Below the pieces are notes generated by a model, which was not told the origin of the DNA, did not search any database, and saw only the letters and a list, made by a program, of their open reading frames with translations. A stretch of 64,000 bases of DNA from Phenylobacterium sp. (GTDB lineage Bacteria; Pseudomonadota; Alphaproteobacteria; Caulobacterales; Caulobacteraceae). Shown here piece after piece: positions 16,268 through 24,238 of the stretch (its first letter is position 1; each line of letters begins with the position of its first letter). The position numbers were made by a program, and so were the translations under genes. The stretch spans positions 62,001 through 126,000 of the forward strand of contig NZ_SSMX01000046.1 of assembly GCF_004799515.1 (NCBI RefSeq). The letters are read 5' to 3'.

Positions 16268-17005
16268 GTGACCGACCCTGCGCAACCCAACGCGGTGCCG
16301 CACGCCTTCGATGGCGCGGCCGCCAAAACCCGCCCGGTGAGCGCCCAGGACGAACGCCGGGAGCTGGACCACCGGCTGGCCAACAGCCTGCAGCTGGCGG
16401 CCGACTTCCTGATCTTCGAGCATATGCGCATCGCCGATCCGCAGGCGCGCGCCGCCCTGATGGCGACCGCCGACCGGCTGTCGGCGGTGGGCCAGATGCA
16501 CCGCTTCCTGGCCGCTCACCGCCAGGCCAGCGGGGTGGAGCTGGAGCCCTTCCTGGTGGGGCTGGCCGAACTGATCGGCGAGAGCACGGGCCTCATCTGC
16601 GACGTCGAGGCCGATCCCATCGAGGCGCCCGGCGAGATCGCCCAGCAACTCGCCATCGTGATCAACGAGCTGGCCATGAACGCCGCCAAGCACGCCTATC
16701 CGTGGGGCGCGCGGGGGCCGCTGCACATCGTCTGCCGGAGGCGTAATGGAGGCCTAGTGCTCACCGTCGCCGACGAGGGCCAGGGCCTCAGCCACGGCTT
16801 CGCGGCCGAACGCGCCTCCAGGGTCTCGAGCGGCCTTGGCATGACCATCGTCGAGGCGATCGTGCGCCAGCTGAACGGTCTCCTGGAGGCGGTGAGCGAT
16901 GGCGGCGCGAAGTTCACGCTGACCATCCCGCTGCCGGCCTCGGGCCGTAGCGGCCCCAGCGCCGGCGCGTCGCGCTCCTTCGCCCCGCCCAGCGAACTCG
17001 ACTAG
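16268..17005 (+). CDS. HisKA_2-type sensor histidine kinase
   Basis: A 245-residue soluble kinase of the HisKA_2/HWE-related class. The phosphoacceptor box is ELDHRLANSLQL (about residue 38), followed by a helical hairpin, the N-box INELAMNAAKHAY, the G box VADEGQGL and a GLGMTIV segment. No sensory domain or membrane segment is present, so it probably acts as a partner for another sensor or responds to a cytoplasmic signal. GTG start at 16268. No response regulator is adjacent. Its 3' end overlaps the convergent Tim44-like gene by four bases. A second member lies at 56744-57439. Confidence 0.85.
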   Translation: MTDPAQPNAVPHAFDGAAAKTRPVSAQDERRELDHRLANSLQLAADFLIFEHMRIADPQARAALMATADRLSAVGQMHRFLAAHRQASGVELEPFLVGLAELIGESTGLICDVEADPIEAPGEIAQQLAIVINELAMNAAKHAYPWGARGPLHIVCRRRNGGLVLTVADEGQGLSHGFAAERASRVSSGLGMTIVEAIVRQLNGLLEAVSDGGAKFTLTIPLPASGRSGPSAGASRSFAPPSELD

Positions 17006-18012
17006 GTCTGCTGCACCGCTGACAGTTTCCAGGGCCCGCCCAGGTGGCGGGCGAAGGTCCAGAGCTCGGTGGCCTGGCTGGGGGTGTTCGGATCGCCCGA
17101 CAGGATCGCCCCGGTGGTCCGGTCGCGCATCAGGTCGATACTCTCGAAGCGCATGGCGGCGGTGGCGTATTCGGTGTCGCCCTCGCGCCAGGCTTCGCCC
17201 ACGTCGGCCTGCAGCAGGCGCGTGCCGGAAACCTCGTTGCGCCGCCCATGGGTGGCGTTGTCGCTGAGCTCCTCGGCCAGATAGCCCATCACCTCCGGCG
17301 TGCAGCGTTCGCGCAAGGCCGCATAGTCCTCGCGCCCGAAGGCCTCCTGCACCTCGATCAGGAGGCGCTCGAAGGCCTGTTGGTCCTGCGCCGAGATGGG
17401 GATCTCCCAGCCCGCGGTGGTCGGAACATAGGTCCCTGGCGCGGCCCCGCCGCCGAGCGGTCCGCCGAAGCCGCCGGGGCCCGCGGCGGTGAACGGCTGC
17501 GGCCCGCCGAACGCCGGCTCCGGCGCATAGCCGCTGCGCCGGCGGATCAGCCGCATGACCAGGTTGACGATGAAGAACAGGATGAGCAGCTGGACGATGA
17601 TGGTCAGCAGACCGCCCCCGCCGCCGCCCCAGCCATAGCCGCCCCAGCCGCCGCCCCAATGGTGGCCGAACAGCCCACCGATCAGGCCGCCGGCCAGGAG
17701 GCCGCCCATGAACCCGCCGAAGGGCGAGCCGCCGAACGGGCCGCCAAAGCCCGGCCGATAGCCCGCATACCCCGGCTGGTAGGTCGTCGCGCCCGGCGTC
17801 GGGCTGGTCATGGAGCGCTGCACCGGCGCTGCGCCGCCGGGCGCGGTGGCCGTAGGCGCGGGCTGGGAATAGGTGCGCGAACCGCGGCTGCCGAAGCTGC
17901 CGCCGCGCCGCGCCTCGGCGGGCGCGGCCGCCAGCATGCCGATCGCCAGCGCTATGCCCAGCACCGCGGCGATCCCGGATCGCATCTTCGAAGGTGACCG
18001 TGAGGTGGTCAT
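17002..18012 (-). CDS. Tim44-like domain membrane protein
   Basis: A 336-residue protein: a signal/anchor segment at residues 13-33, a Ser/Gly/Pro-rich linker, a GGWGGYGWGGGGGG run, one transmembrane helix (LLTIIVQLLILFFIVNLVMRLI) and then a C-terminal Tim44-like/MRP-L45 domain (about 200-336). The family is related to mitochondrial Tim44 in fold; in alphaproteobacteria members include TimA, thought to act at the inner membrane. Role here unknown, perhaps protein translocation or assembly. It appears monocistronic. Confidence 0.82.
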   Translation of the reverse strand: MTTSRSPSKMRSGIAAVLGIALAIGMLAAAPAEARRGGSFGSRGSRTYSQPAPTATAPGGAAPVQRSMTSPTPGATTYQPGYAGYRPGFGGPFGGSPFGGFMGGLLAGGLIGGLFGHHWGGGWGGYGWGGGGGGLLTIIVQLLILFFIVNLVMRLIRRRSGYAPEPAFGGPQPFTAAGPGGFGGPLGGGAAPGTYVPTTAGWEIPISAQDQQAFERLLIEVQEAFGREDYAALRERCTPEVMGYLAEELSDNATHGRRNEVSGTRLLQADVGEAWREGDTEYATAAMRFESIDLMRDRTTGAILSGDPNTPSQATELWTFARHLGGPWKLSAVQQT

Positions 18013-18158
18013 GAAAGTCTCCCCTGAGGCCTCTCATGTAGGTCGCCGCCGAAGCCGCTTCCAGATGAAAGGGCGTGCGCAAAAACGCGCGGCCCTTGAC
18101 CCGGAGGCCGCGGGTCCCGAGGTTTCGGCGCAGGACAGGTTCGTTAAAGGCCGGCGCT

Positions 18159-18824
18159 ATGAATCCCTTCCCCGAAGACGTCTTCACCGAGCCGGAGGAC
18201 GTCGATCCCGACACCCTCGCCAACCTCGGCCCGCTGCGCGCGCTGGCCGGCGTTTGGGAGGGCCGCAAGGGCATCGACCTCAACCCCAAGGCCGATGGGC
18301 CGGAGCGGCGCGCGTACCTCGAGCGCATCGAGATGCAGCCGATCGACCCGCAGGCCAACGGGCCGCAGCTGTTCTACGGGCTGCGCTACCACATCCACAT
18401 CAACACCGAGGAAGAGGACATCACCTTCCACGAGCAGGTGGGCTATTGGCTGTGGGAGCCGGCGACGGGCCTGATCCTGCAGACCTTGGCGATCCCGCGC
18501 GGCCAGTCGGCGCTGGCGGCCGGCCGGGCCAAGGCCGACGGGTCGGGCCTGAGCGTGCGGGCCGAGCGCGGCTCGACGGAGTACGGCATCACCTCGACCG
18601 CCTTCCTGGAATACGCCTTCCGCACGGACTCCTACGAGCTGCAGATCACCTTCAATCCGGATGGGAGCTGGAGCTACGTCTCCGACACCATGCTGAGCGT
18701 GCACGGCCGCACCGAGCCGTTCCGCCACCGGGACCGCAACACGCTCAGCAAGGTGGCCGAGCCCACGCCCAACCCGCTGGCGCTCATTGAGGCCGCCAAG
18801 CGCGGCGCGCCGGAACTGGCCTAG
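18159..18824 (+). CDS. Nitrobindin/FABP-like beta-barrel protein
   Basis: A 221-residue cytoplasmic protein of the nitrobindin/heme-binding-like (DUF1794/THAP4-like) family. Landmarks are LAGVWEGRKG near the N-terminus of the barrel, HEQVGYWLWEP, and the C-terminal EPFRHRDRNTL, where one of the histidines would be the heme ligand in family members. Family proteins bind ferric heme and react with NO or peroxynitrite. The GxWxGxG motif is altered here (GVWEGRKG), so heme binding needs testing. The ATG at 18159 was preferred over an upstream in-frame start. It overlaps the convergent exported gene. Confidence 0.78.
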   Translation: MNPFPEDVFTEPEDVDPDTLANLGPLRALAGVWEGRKGIDLNPKADGPERRAYLERIEMQPIDPQANGPQLFYGLRYHIHINTEEEDITFHEQVGYWLWEPATGLILQTLAIPRGQSALAAGRAKADGSGLSVRAERGSTEYGITSTAFLEYAFRTDSYELQITFNPDGSWSYVSDTMLSVHGRTEPFRHRDRNTLSKVAEPTPNPLALIEAAKRGAPELA

Positions 18825-19543
18825 GGCCCCGTCCGGCCGGACGGGCCGTTCGGGACGACCAGGCTATTCAGGAAGCTGGCGCCTCCGGGGATTCCCGGCT
18901 TTCCGTTGAACATCCGCGCCCGGAATTCACCGGCCAGGCCGGACGACACGATCGGGGTGGCCACCGTCGGGGCTTTCTCGTTGCGGCGGTCCGGCGACTC
19001 CAGGACCGGCATGTCGAGGTTGTCCCGTAGGCCCGCGGCCTTCATCGCCTCGTGGATGTCCTGCGGGCCCTCGCCATCGGTGGTCTTGAAGCTGAGCGTC
19101 GAGGGCTCGGCGCGGTGCTCGGCCACATTCTCGAATCCGCCCTGGGCGCTGGCGTTGAGGGTCAGGGCGTAGGTCTTGCCGGGATCGGTGGTGCAGAGGA
19201 GGGCGAAGGTCTTGGTGTCGTCCAGCAGACGCGGGATCTTCAGGCAGTGCGGCTGCTCGCCACCCGACGCAGGGCCGAAGTCGAAGGCCCCGGGCTTCAT
19301 CGGCTGGTCGAAGGTGACGGTCATCACCAGCACGCCGGCCGACATCGCCTGGCCCGCCGCCGGATAGGACTTCACCACCTTGGGTGCGTCGGTCTTCGGG
19401 AAGATGGTCAGGGGCGAGACGGTGTTGCCCGCCGGCGGCGGCGCGGCCGGCGCGGCCGGCGCGGCGGCCGGCGGGTCCGCGAGCGCGGCGCTGGCGCAGG
19501 CGGCGAGGGCGGCGGCGAAGGCGGAAGCGGCGGTGTGGCGCAT
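18821..19543 (-). CDS. Exported protein with an SbsA/Ig-like region
   Basis: A 240-residue protein; the ATG at 19543 gives a clean signal peptide (RHTAASAFAAALAACASAALA), whereas an in-frame start at 19594 would add a non-signal extension. A Pro/Ala linker is followed by a domain beginning PKVVKSYPAAGQAMSAG and continuing with TVTFDQPMKPGAF, the pattern of bacterial Ig-like (SbsA/Big) domains. The rest has no known motif. It lies 69 bases after the class II aldolase gene and may be read from the same transcript, though its envelope location suggests an unrelated role. Confidence 0.75.
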   Translation of the reverse strand: MRHTAASAFAAALAACASAALADPPAAAPAAPAAPPPAGNTVSPLTIFPKTDAPKVVKSYPAAGQAMSAGVLVMTVTFDQPMKPGAFDFGPASGGEQPHCLKIPRLLDDTKTFALLCTTDPGKTYALTLNASAQGGFENVAEHRAEPSTLSFKTTDGEGPQDIHEAMKAAGLRDNLDMPVLESPDRRNEKAPTVATPIVSSGLAGEFRARMFNGKPGIPGGASFLNSLVVPNGPSGRTGP

Positions 19544-19612
19544 GCCATAACACTGCCCGGCAAGATCGACAGGAACAAGGCCGCAGGGTTTCAATCTTCT
19601 GTGGCCGGGGCC

Positions 19613-20263
19613 TCAGCGCTTCTGCCCATAGGTCCCGAAGCGTTCGAGGATGTCGGTCATCTGGGCCTCGCTCAAGAGGTTGGGCCCGCCGATGGCCAGC
19701 GTCCCCCAATAAACCGCGGCCTGCTCCTCGATCTCCTCGGCGATGGCCATGGCGCGGCCGAGGCTGGGCGCCACGGCGATCAGGCCATGGTTGGCCATCA
19801 GGCAGGCGAAGCGGCCCTCCAGGGTCTCGGCGACGACGCGGGCCAGGTCGTCGGAACCGAACGGCTCGTAGGGCGCGATCGGCACGCCGGAGCCGCCGCC
19901 CACGCCCACCATGTAGTGCACCGCCGGGATCGGCTTGCCGGCGCAGGCCAGGATGGTGGCGTGGCGGGCATGGCAGTGGACGACGGCGCGCACGTCCGGC
20001 CGCCGGGCCAGCAGGCCCGCGTGCATGCGCCACTCGCTGGAGGGCTTGAGCGCGCCCGGGTCGGCGGTCCCGTCCATAGAAAGCCGCACGATGCTGTCGG
20101 CGGTGAGCGCTTCGGGCGTGACGCCGCTGGGCGTGACCAGCAGGCCGTCCTCCCAGCGCATCGAGACATTGCCGGAGGTGCCGCGATTGAGGCCCTTGGC
20201 GTCCAGGGCGCGCATGGCGCGCACGATGGCCTCGCGGGCTTGCGCTTCGGTCGGGGTCGGCAT
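19613..20263 (-). CDS. Class II aldolase/adducin family protein
   Basis: A 216-residue cytoplasmic zinc aldolase of the fuculose-phosphate/ribulose-phosphate epimerase-like class. Zinc ligands are visible in HCHARH (about residue 95) and NHG (about 155), with a catalytic acid candidate in SSEWRMHAGL. SGNVSMR and TPSGV are the N-terminal phosphate-binding motifs. It cleaves or epimerises a sugar phosphate in this family. Start and stop of the preceding kinase overlap (ATGA), so kinase then aldolase is a translationally coupled pair, suggesting the kinase supplies its phosphorylated substrate. Confidence 0.88.
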   Translation of the reverse strand: MPTPTEAQAREAIVRAMRALDAKGLNRGTSGNVSMRWEDGLLVTPSGVTPEALTADSIVRLSMDGTADPGALKPSSEWRMHAGLLARRPDVRAVVHCHARHATILACAGKPIPAVHYMVGVGGGSGVPIAPYEPFGSDDLARVVAETLEGRFACLMANHGLIAVAPSLGRAMAIAEEIEEQAAVYWGTLAIGGPNLLSEAQMTDILERFGTYGQKR

Positions 20264-21207
20264 CAGGCAGCCTCGTGGATGGGGAGCGTGCGCATGGCGT
20301 TGAGCGTCGCCTCGAAGCTTTCCAGCTTGCCCAGCGTGCCCAGGCCCTGCGCCACCAAGGCCGCGGTGGCGGTGGCGAAGCGGGCGGCCTCGACCGGGTC
20401 GAAGCCACGCAGCAGGGCGGCGACGAAGCCCGCGCAATAGCTGTCGCCGCAGCTGGTGGTGTCGAGCGGGACGATGGCGTGGGCCGGTAGGCTCACCGTG
20501 CGTTCGACCAGGCCGACCAGCGAGCCCTCGCGGCCGTTCTTGACGATGCAGCCGCCACAGCCCAGGCCGCGGAAGAAGGCTGCCGCACGGTCGAGATCGT
20601 CCTCGCCGGACAGGGCGCGCGCCTCCACGGCGCTGGGCAGGAACCAGTCCACGTGCGGCAAGAGGCGCGTCAGCTCCTCCAGCGCCCGCGGCCCCGGCGA
20701 GATCAGGTCGCAGGTCACCGTGGCGCCAGCGGCCTTGGCCGCCGCCAGCAGGGCCTCGCCCGGCCCGCGGTCGAGGTTGCGGCTGCCGACGCCCGCCCAG
20801 TGGACGAACCGCGCGGCCTTGGCCGCGTCCTGCGCCGCCGGGGTCAGCTCGTAGCGGTGGCTGGCGCCCAGGGCGTGGAAGGCCGGCCGCCGGCCCTCGG
20901 AGTCGACCGCCAGCACTGTGGTCGAGGTTGGCTGGCCGGGGATGGTCTCCAGCAGGCCCACGTCGACGCCGGTCTCGGCCAGAGCCTGGCGCACGAAGCG
21001 GCCCTTGCGGTCGTCGCCCACCGCGCCCGCCAGGCCGACCTTCACGCCGAGCGCGCCGGCGACCATGGCCGCGCCCGCCGCCGTGCCGGCCGGGACGATC
21101 TCGATGCCCTCGACCATCACCGTCTGCTCGCGCTCCGGCAGGCGGTCGATGGGCCGGGCGACCACGTCCAGGGTGGTCAGGCCGATGCAGAGCAGGTCCA
21201 GGCCCAT
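20263..21207 (-). CDS. PfkB-family carbohydrate kinase
   Basis: A 314-residue ribokinase-like kinase. The N-terminal substrate motif is AGTAAGAAMVAGALG and the C-terminal catalytic motif is DTTSCGDSYCAGF, a variant of DTxGAGD in which the anion-hole GAG is SCG. The ATG at 21207 has a GGAGA ribosome site; an upstream in-frame start lacks support. It transfers phosphate from ATP to a sugar or sugar acid. It follows a DauA-like oxidase gene by 49 bases and overlaps the aldolase by four bases, so the three probably form one operon. Confidence 0.88.
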   Translation of the reverse strand: MGLDLLCIGLTTLDVVARPIDRLPEREQTVMVEGIEIVPAGTAAGAAMVAGALGVKVGLAGAVGDDRKGRFVRQALAETGVDVGLLETIPGQPTSTTVLAVDSEGRRPAFHALGASHRYELTPAAQDAAKAARFVHWAGVGSRNLDRGPGEALLAAAKAAGATVTCDLISPGPRALEELTRLLPHVDWFLPSAVEARALSGEDDLDRAAAFFRGLGCGGCIVKNGREGSLVGLVERTVSLPAHAIVPLDTTSCGDSYCAGFVAALLRGFDPVEAARFATATAALVAQGLGTLGKLESFEATLNAMRTLPIHEAA

Positions 21208-21256
21208 GAGGTCTCCGACAGCGAGGCGCCTAGGCCTTCTATAGCAGGCGACGGCC

Positions 21257-22378
21257 CTAGCGCAGCCGCGCCGGCGACAGCGCTTCGGCGGTGACGCCCT
21301 CGGCCAGGATATCCGCCGGCAGGGCCTGGCCGCGGGCAAGCGCCGCGGCGGCGCGGGCGGCGGCGGGAGCGGTCTGCACGCCATAGCCGCCCTGCCCGGC
21401 CAGCCAGAAGAAGCCGGGCGCCTGATCGTCGAAGCCGATCACCGGCGAACGGTCGGCGACGAAGCTGCGCAGGCCCGCCCAGGACCGCACGACGCGCCGC
21501 ACCGGGATGTCCGCAGCCTGCTGCATGCGGTCGACGCAGATCGCCACGTCCAGCTCGTCGGGGGCCGCGTCCGTCGGGTCGCTGGGTGTCTCGTCGGCCG
21601 GCGAAGCCAGGATGCGGCCGGCGTCGGGCTTGAAGTAGAACTCCTCGCTCACGTCGATCACCGCCGGCCAGGCGCGGATATCGAGCCCCTCGGGCGCGTC
21701 GACGATCAGCGCCGTGCGCCGCAGGGGCTGCAGGCCCACAGGCCGCACTCCGGCCATCGCCGCCACCCGGTCGGCCCAGGCGCCCGCGGCGTCGATCAGC
21801 ATCTTGGCCGTGAAGGTCTCGCCGGACGCGCAGGCGACCCGCCAGCCCTCGCCCTCCCGCGCGATCGCCGTCACCTCGCAGCCGGTGCGGACCTCCGCGC
21901 CTCTGGTCCGCGCGCCACGCAGGAAGCCCTGGTGGATGGCCTCCACGTCCATGTCCATGGCCGCGGGCTCGTACATGCCGGCGGCCACATAGTCGGCGCG
22001 CAGCACGGGGACCTTCTCCAGCGTCGCGGCCTGGTCCAGCGCGATCATCTCGCCGCCGTCCGCCTTCTCCGGAACCTGCGACAGGAGGTCGAGCTGGTCG
22101 GCGCGGGCGATGTGCAGCACCCCACGCTGCGTCAGCAGGGGCACGCTCGCGAACCCCTCCGGCGGCGCCTCGAAGGCCGCCCGGCTAGCCCGCGTCAGGC
22201 CGCGGATCACCGCGTTGCCATAGGTCTCCATGTAGAGGGCCGCCGACCGGCCGGTGGTGTGATAACCGTGGGCGTCCTCGCGTTCGAGCAGCAGCACGCG
22301 GGCGCCCGCCGACAGTTCGTAGGCCGCTCCGGCCCCGGCGATCCCAGAGCCGATGATCAGGACATCGAAGGCGGACAA
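21257..22378 (-). CDS. FAD-dependent D-amino acid dehydrogenase (DauA-like)
   Basis: A 373-residue DAO-family flavoenzyme. The FAD motif is VLIIGSGIAGAG, followed by GYHTTGRSAALY and a central GLQPLRRTALIVDAP segment; SWAGLRSFVAD and GQGGYGVQTAPA close the fold. The order and wording of these motifs match D-arginine dehydrogenase (DauA) of Pseudomonas as I recall it, so oxidation of a D-amino acid to a 2-oxo acid and ammonia is likely, although the substrate may differ. It leads an operon with a PfkB kinase and a class II aldolase, which is an unusual combination for D-amino acid use. Confidence 0.85.
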   Translation of the reverse strand: MSAFDVLIIGSGIAGAGAAYELSAGARVLLLEREDAHGYHTTGRSAALYMETYGNAVIRGLTRASRAAFEAPPEGFASVPLLTQRGVLHIARADQLDLLSQVPEKADGGEMIALDQAATLEKVPVLRADYVAAGMYEPAAMDMDVEAIHQGFLRGARTRGAEVRTGCEVTAIAREGEGWRVACASGETFTAKMLIDAAGAWADRVAAMAGVRPVGLQPLRRTALIVDAPEGLDIRAWPAVIDVSEEFYFKPDAGRILASPADETPSDPTDAAPDELDVAICVDRMQQAADIPVRRVVRSWAGLRSFVADRSPVIGFDDQAPGFFWLAGQGGYGVQTAPAAARAAAALARGQALPADILAEGVTAEALSPARLR

Positions 22379-22681
22379 GGGCGGCGGCTCCCGGCGGCGG
22401 ATTGGCGCCTCTCATAGCGGCTCACCGCCCCACGGGCCTAGCCTTCGCGGTGTTTCCACGTCGCATCGAGATCGCCGGGATCGGCGGCGAGTTCAGCCCG
22501 CGCACCGGCAAGATTAGGCGAGCCTTTTCGGAACGTTACCCCAGGAACGCGTCCAATACGGCCAAGCTGCGCCCAGAAACGGCCCTCTTCAGACTCAGAA
22601 ACCGCCCTCTTCAACCTCACATCATTGCAGCGCTGGGAGGCTAACTGCGGTTTGGCAATAAACTGCGATGGAGGAATTTGA
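22379..22681. other. 303-base intergenic region: divergent promoters, no gene seen
   Basis: The region between the DauA-like gene (leftward) and the OmpA lipoprotein gene (rightward) holds no plausible coding sequence. Its right half is relatively AT-rich. It contains the 22-base tandem repeat described separately, a GGCTAACTG element at about 22637 resembling a Caulobacter -10, and the GGAGG ribosome site of the lipoprotein at 22671-22675. I see no tRNA or riboswitch. Confidence 0.6.
22576..22619 (+). repeat. 22-base tandem direct repeat upstream of the OmpA-family lipoprotein
   Basis: Two adjacent 22-base units (22576-22597 and 22598-22619) match at 19 of 22 positions; each begins GAAAC and contains GCCCTCTTCA. 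The second ends 62 bases before the ATG. Adjacent direct repeats at this distance suggest a regulator binding tandem sites, two helical turns apart. Confidence 0.6.
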
Positions 22682-23293
22682 ATGAGCCAGCGTGTGTCGA
22701 GGGTGGTTATCGCGGGGGCGATGGTGTTGGGGGTCGTCAGCCTGGGCGGCTGCGCCACCAAGAAATACGTCAATCAGCAGGTGGGCCAAGTCTCCACCCA
22801 GGTGAACGACGTGAACAACCGCGTGTCCGACGTCTCGACGCGCGTGAACGACCATGACGCCAAACTGGCGAACCTGGACCAGACGTCGCGCGACGCCCTG
22901 CAACGGGCCGAGGCGGCGGGCAAGCTGGCCGAGGGCAAGTTCCTCTATTCGGAGGTGCTGACCGACGATTCGATGAAGTTCGGGGTGTCCAAAGCCGCCC
23001 TCTCGCCCGAGGCCCAGGCCCGGCTCGACGCCTTCATCGACAAGCTGAAGACCGACAACCGCAACGTCTACGTCGAGGTCCAGGGCCACACCGACGCCAC
23101 GGGCAACAAGGACCTCAACTACAAGCTCGGCGAGGAACGGGCCGAGGCGGTGCGCCGCTATCTTAACGAGCACGGCGTCGCGCTGAACCGGATCGGCACC
23201 ATCTCCTACGGAGCCGATCAGCCGGCTGCGCCCAACACCAACCGCGCAGGGCGTCAGGCCAACCGCCGGGTGGTGCTGATCGTCCTGACCTAA
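22682..23293 (+). CDS. OmpA-family peptidoglycan-binding lipoprotein
   Basis: A 203-residue protein. A lipobox (LGGC, Cys24) predicts lipidation in the periplasm. Residues about 25-80 form a heptad coiled coil (QVGQVSTQVNDVNNRVSDV type) like that of Lpp/Pal spacers, followed by an OmpA C-terminal domain (about 90-203) with VEVQGHTDATG and the conserved GxERAExVRRYL peptidoglycan-binding helix. It would tether the outer or inner membrane to the cell wall. Strong GGAGG ribosome site. Ten bases separate it from the TonB-like gene. Confidence 0.88.
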   Translation: MSQRVSRVVIAGAMVLGVVSLGGCATKKYVNQQVGQVSTQVNDVNNRVSDVSTRVNDHDAKLANLDQTSRDALQRAEAAGKLAEGKFLYSEVLTDDSMKFGVSKAALSPEAQARLDAFIDKLKTDNRNVYVEVQGHTDATGNKDLNYKLGEERAEAVRRYLNEHGVALNRIGTISYGADQPAAPNTNRAGRQANRRVVLIVLT

Positions 23294-23303
23294 GGTCGGG
23301 TCC

Positions 23304-24056
23304 GTGGGGCCGACAGGCGCTGGGCCGCCCCGCCGCCGCGCGGCGGGGCGACGGCGCCTGCTCACCCTGACCCTGAGCCTGGCGGCGCACCTGGCGGTGC
23401 TGGCCGCACTGCTCTCGGCGCGCCATCAGACGCTGCCCGCCGAGCCGCCGCCCATGGTGGTGGCCCTGGTGGGCCTGACGCCAGAGCCCGACCACGGCGG
23501 GCCGCCGGCCGCCGCCCAGGCGGCGACCACGCCCCCGGAGCCGCCGAAGGCTCCGGTGAAACCGACGCCGCCCCGGCCTGACGTCAAACCCATCCCGGCC
23601 AGCGAGCGGCCCGAGCCCACGCCCGCGCCGCCCTCGCTCAGCGAGGCCCAGGTGGCCTCCGCGGCGACGGCCGGGTCCGGAACCGCCGAGGGCAGCGGCG
23701 CGGGCGCCGGCGGCCAGCCCTGCGACATGGTCCGCCGGCTGCAGGCGGCGCTGCGCAAGGACGCCCGCATCCAGGCCGCCGTCGCCGAGGCCGACCACGC
23801 GCCGGGCCAGGGCCGCCGGGCGCTCTATGTCTGGAACGGCGACTGGATCCGCAGCTCCGGCCAGGACGGCAATGGCCTGGCCGCCGTGCGCGAGGCGATC
23901 ATGTGGGAGGTGGCTTTCGCGCCCGAGACCTGCCGCGCCGAGCGGGTGCACGGCCTCGTCCTCCTGTCGCTCAACGACGGCGGTTCGGGGCGCCTGGTGA
24001 TGGGCGGCGGCGACTGGCGCTGGTCGGACCTGCTGCGGCCCCACGCCGGCGGCTGA
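23304..24056 (+). CDS. TonB-like envelope protein with an unrecognised C-terminal domain
   Basis: A 250-residue protein. A basic N-terminus, one transmembrane helix (LTLTLSLAAHLAVLAALL) and a Pro-rich periplasmic stretch (about 50-130) give a TonB-like start. The C-terminal part (about 145-250) has two cysteines (GQPCDM and PETCRA) and LYVWNGDWIRSSGQDG, and does not resemble the TonB C-terminal fold. The helix and linker suggest that it couples an inner-membrane partner to the periplasm. GTG start; it directly follows the OmpA lipoprotein and may form an operon with it. No ExbBD genes are near. Confidence 0.7.
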   Translation: MGPTGAGPPRRRAAGRRRLLTLTLSLAAHLAVLAALLSARHQTLPAEPPPMVVALVGLTPEPDHGGPPAAAQAATTPPEPPKAPVKPTPPRPDVKPIPASERPEPTPAPPSLSEAQVASAATAGSGTAEGSGAGAGGQPCDMVRRLQAALRKDARIQAAVAEADHAPGQGRRALYVWNGDWIRSSGQDGNGLAAVREAIMWEVAFAPETCRAERVHGLVLLSLNDGGSGRLVMGGGDWRWSDLLRPHAGG

Positions 24057-24061
24057 TCTCT

Positions 24062-24138
24062 GACCTCTGGACAGTCAGTTCCTGCGCGCGGCTTAGGCGC
24101 CGGGCGGGCGGGCGGGCGCGTCCCGGACCTCCGGACAG
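24062..24138 (+). repeat. Pair of 13-base direct repeats upstream of the PLP aminotransferase
   Basis: GACCTCTGGACAG (24062-24074) and GACCTCCGGACAG (24126-24138) differ at one base and start 64 bases apart, about six helical turns. A CGGG tetranucleotide run (24101-24117) lies between. This may be a regulatory site, but no promoter elements are clear. Confidence 0.4.
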
Positions 24139-24238
24139 ATTCCGCTTGCCAGGCGCCGAGGCCCGGTTCGCAATCCCTAGCGCTGTTCCGCGTGCGGACT
24201 TGTGAGCCGCCGCGACCGAAGAAGAGGGATGACCGGCG

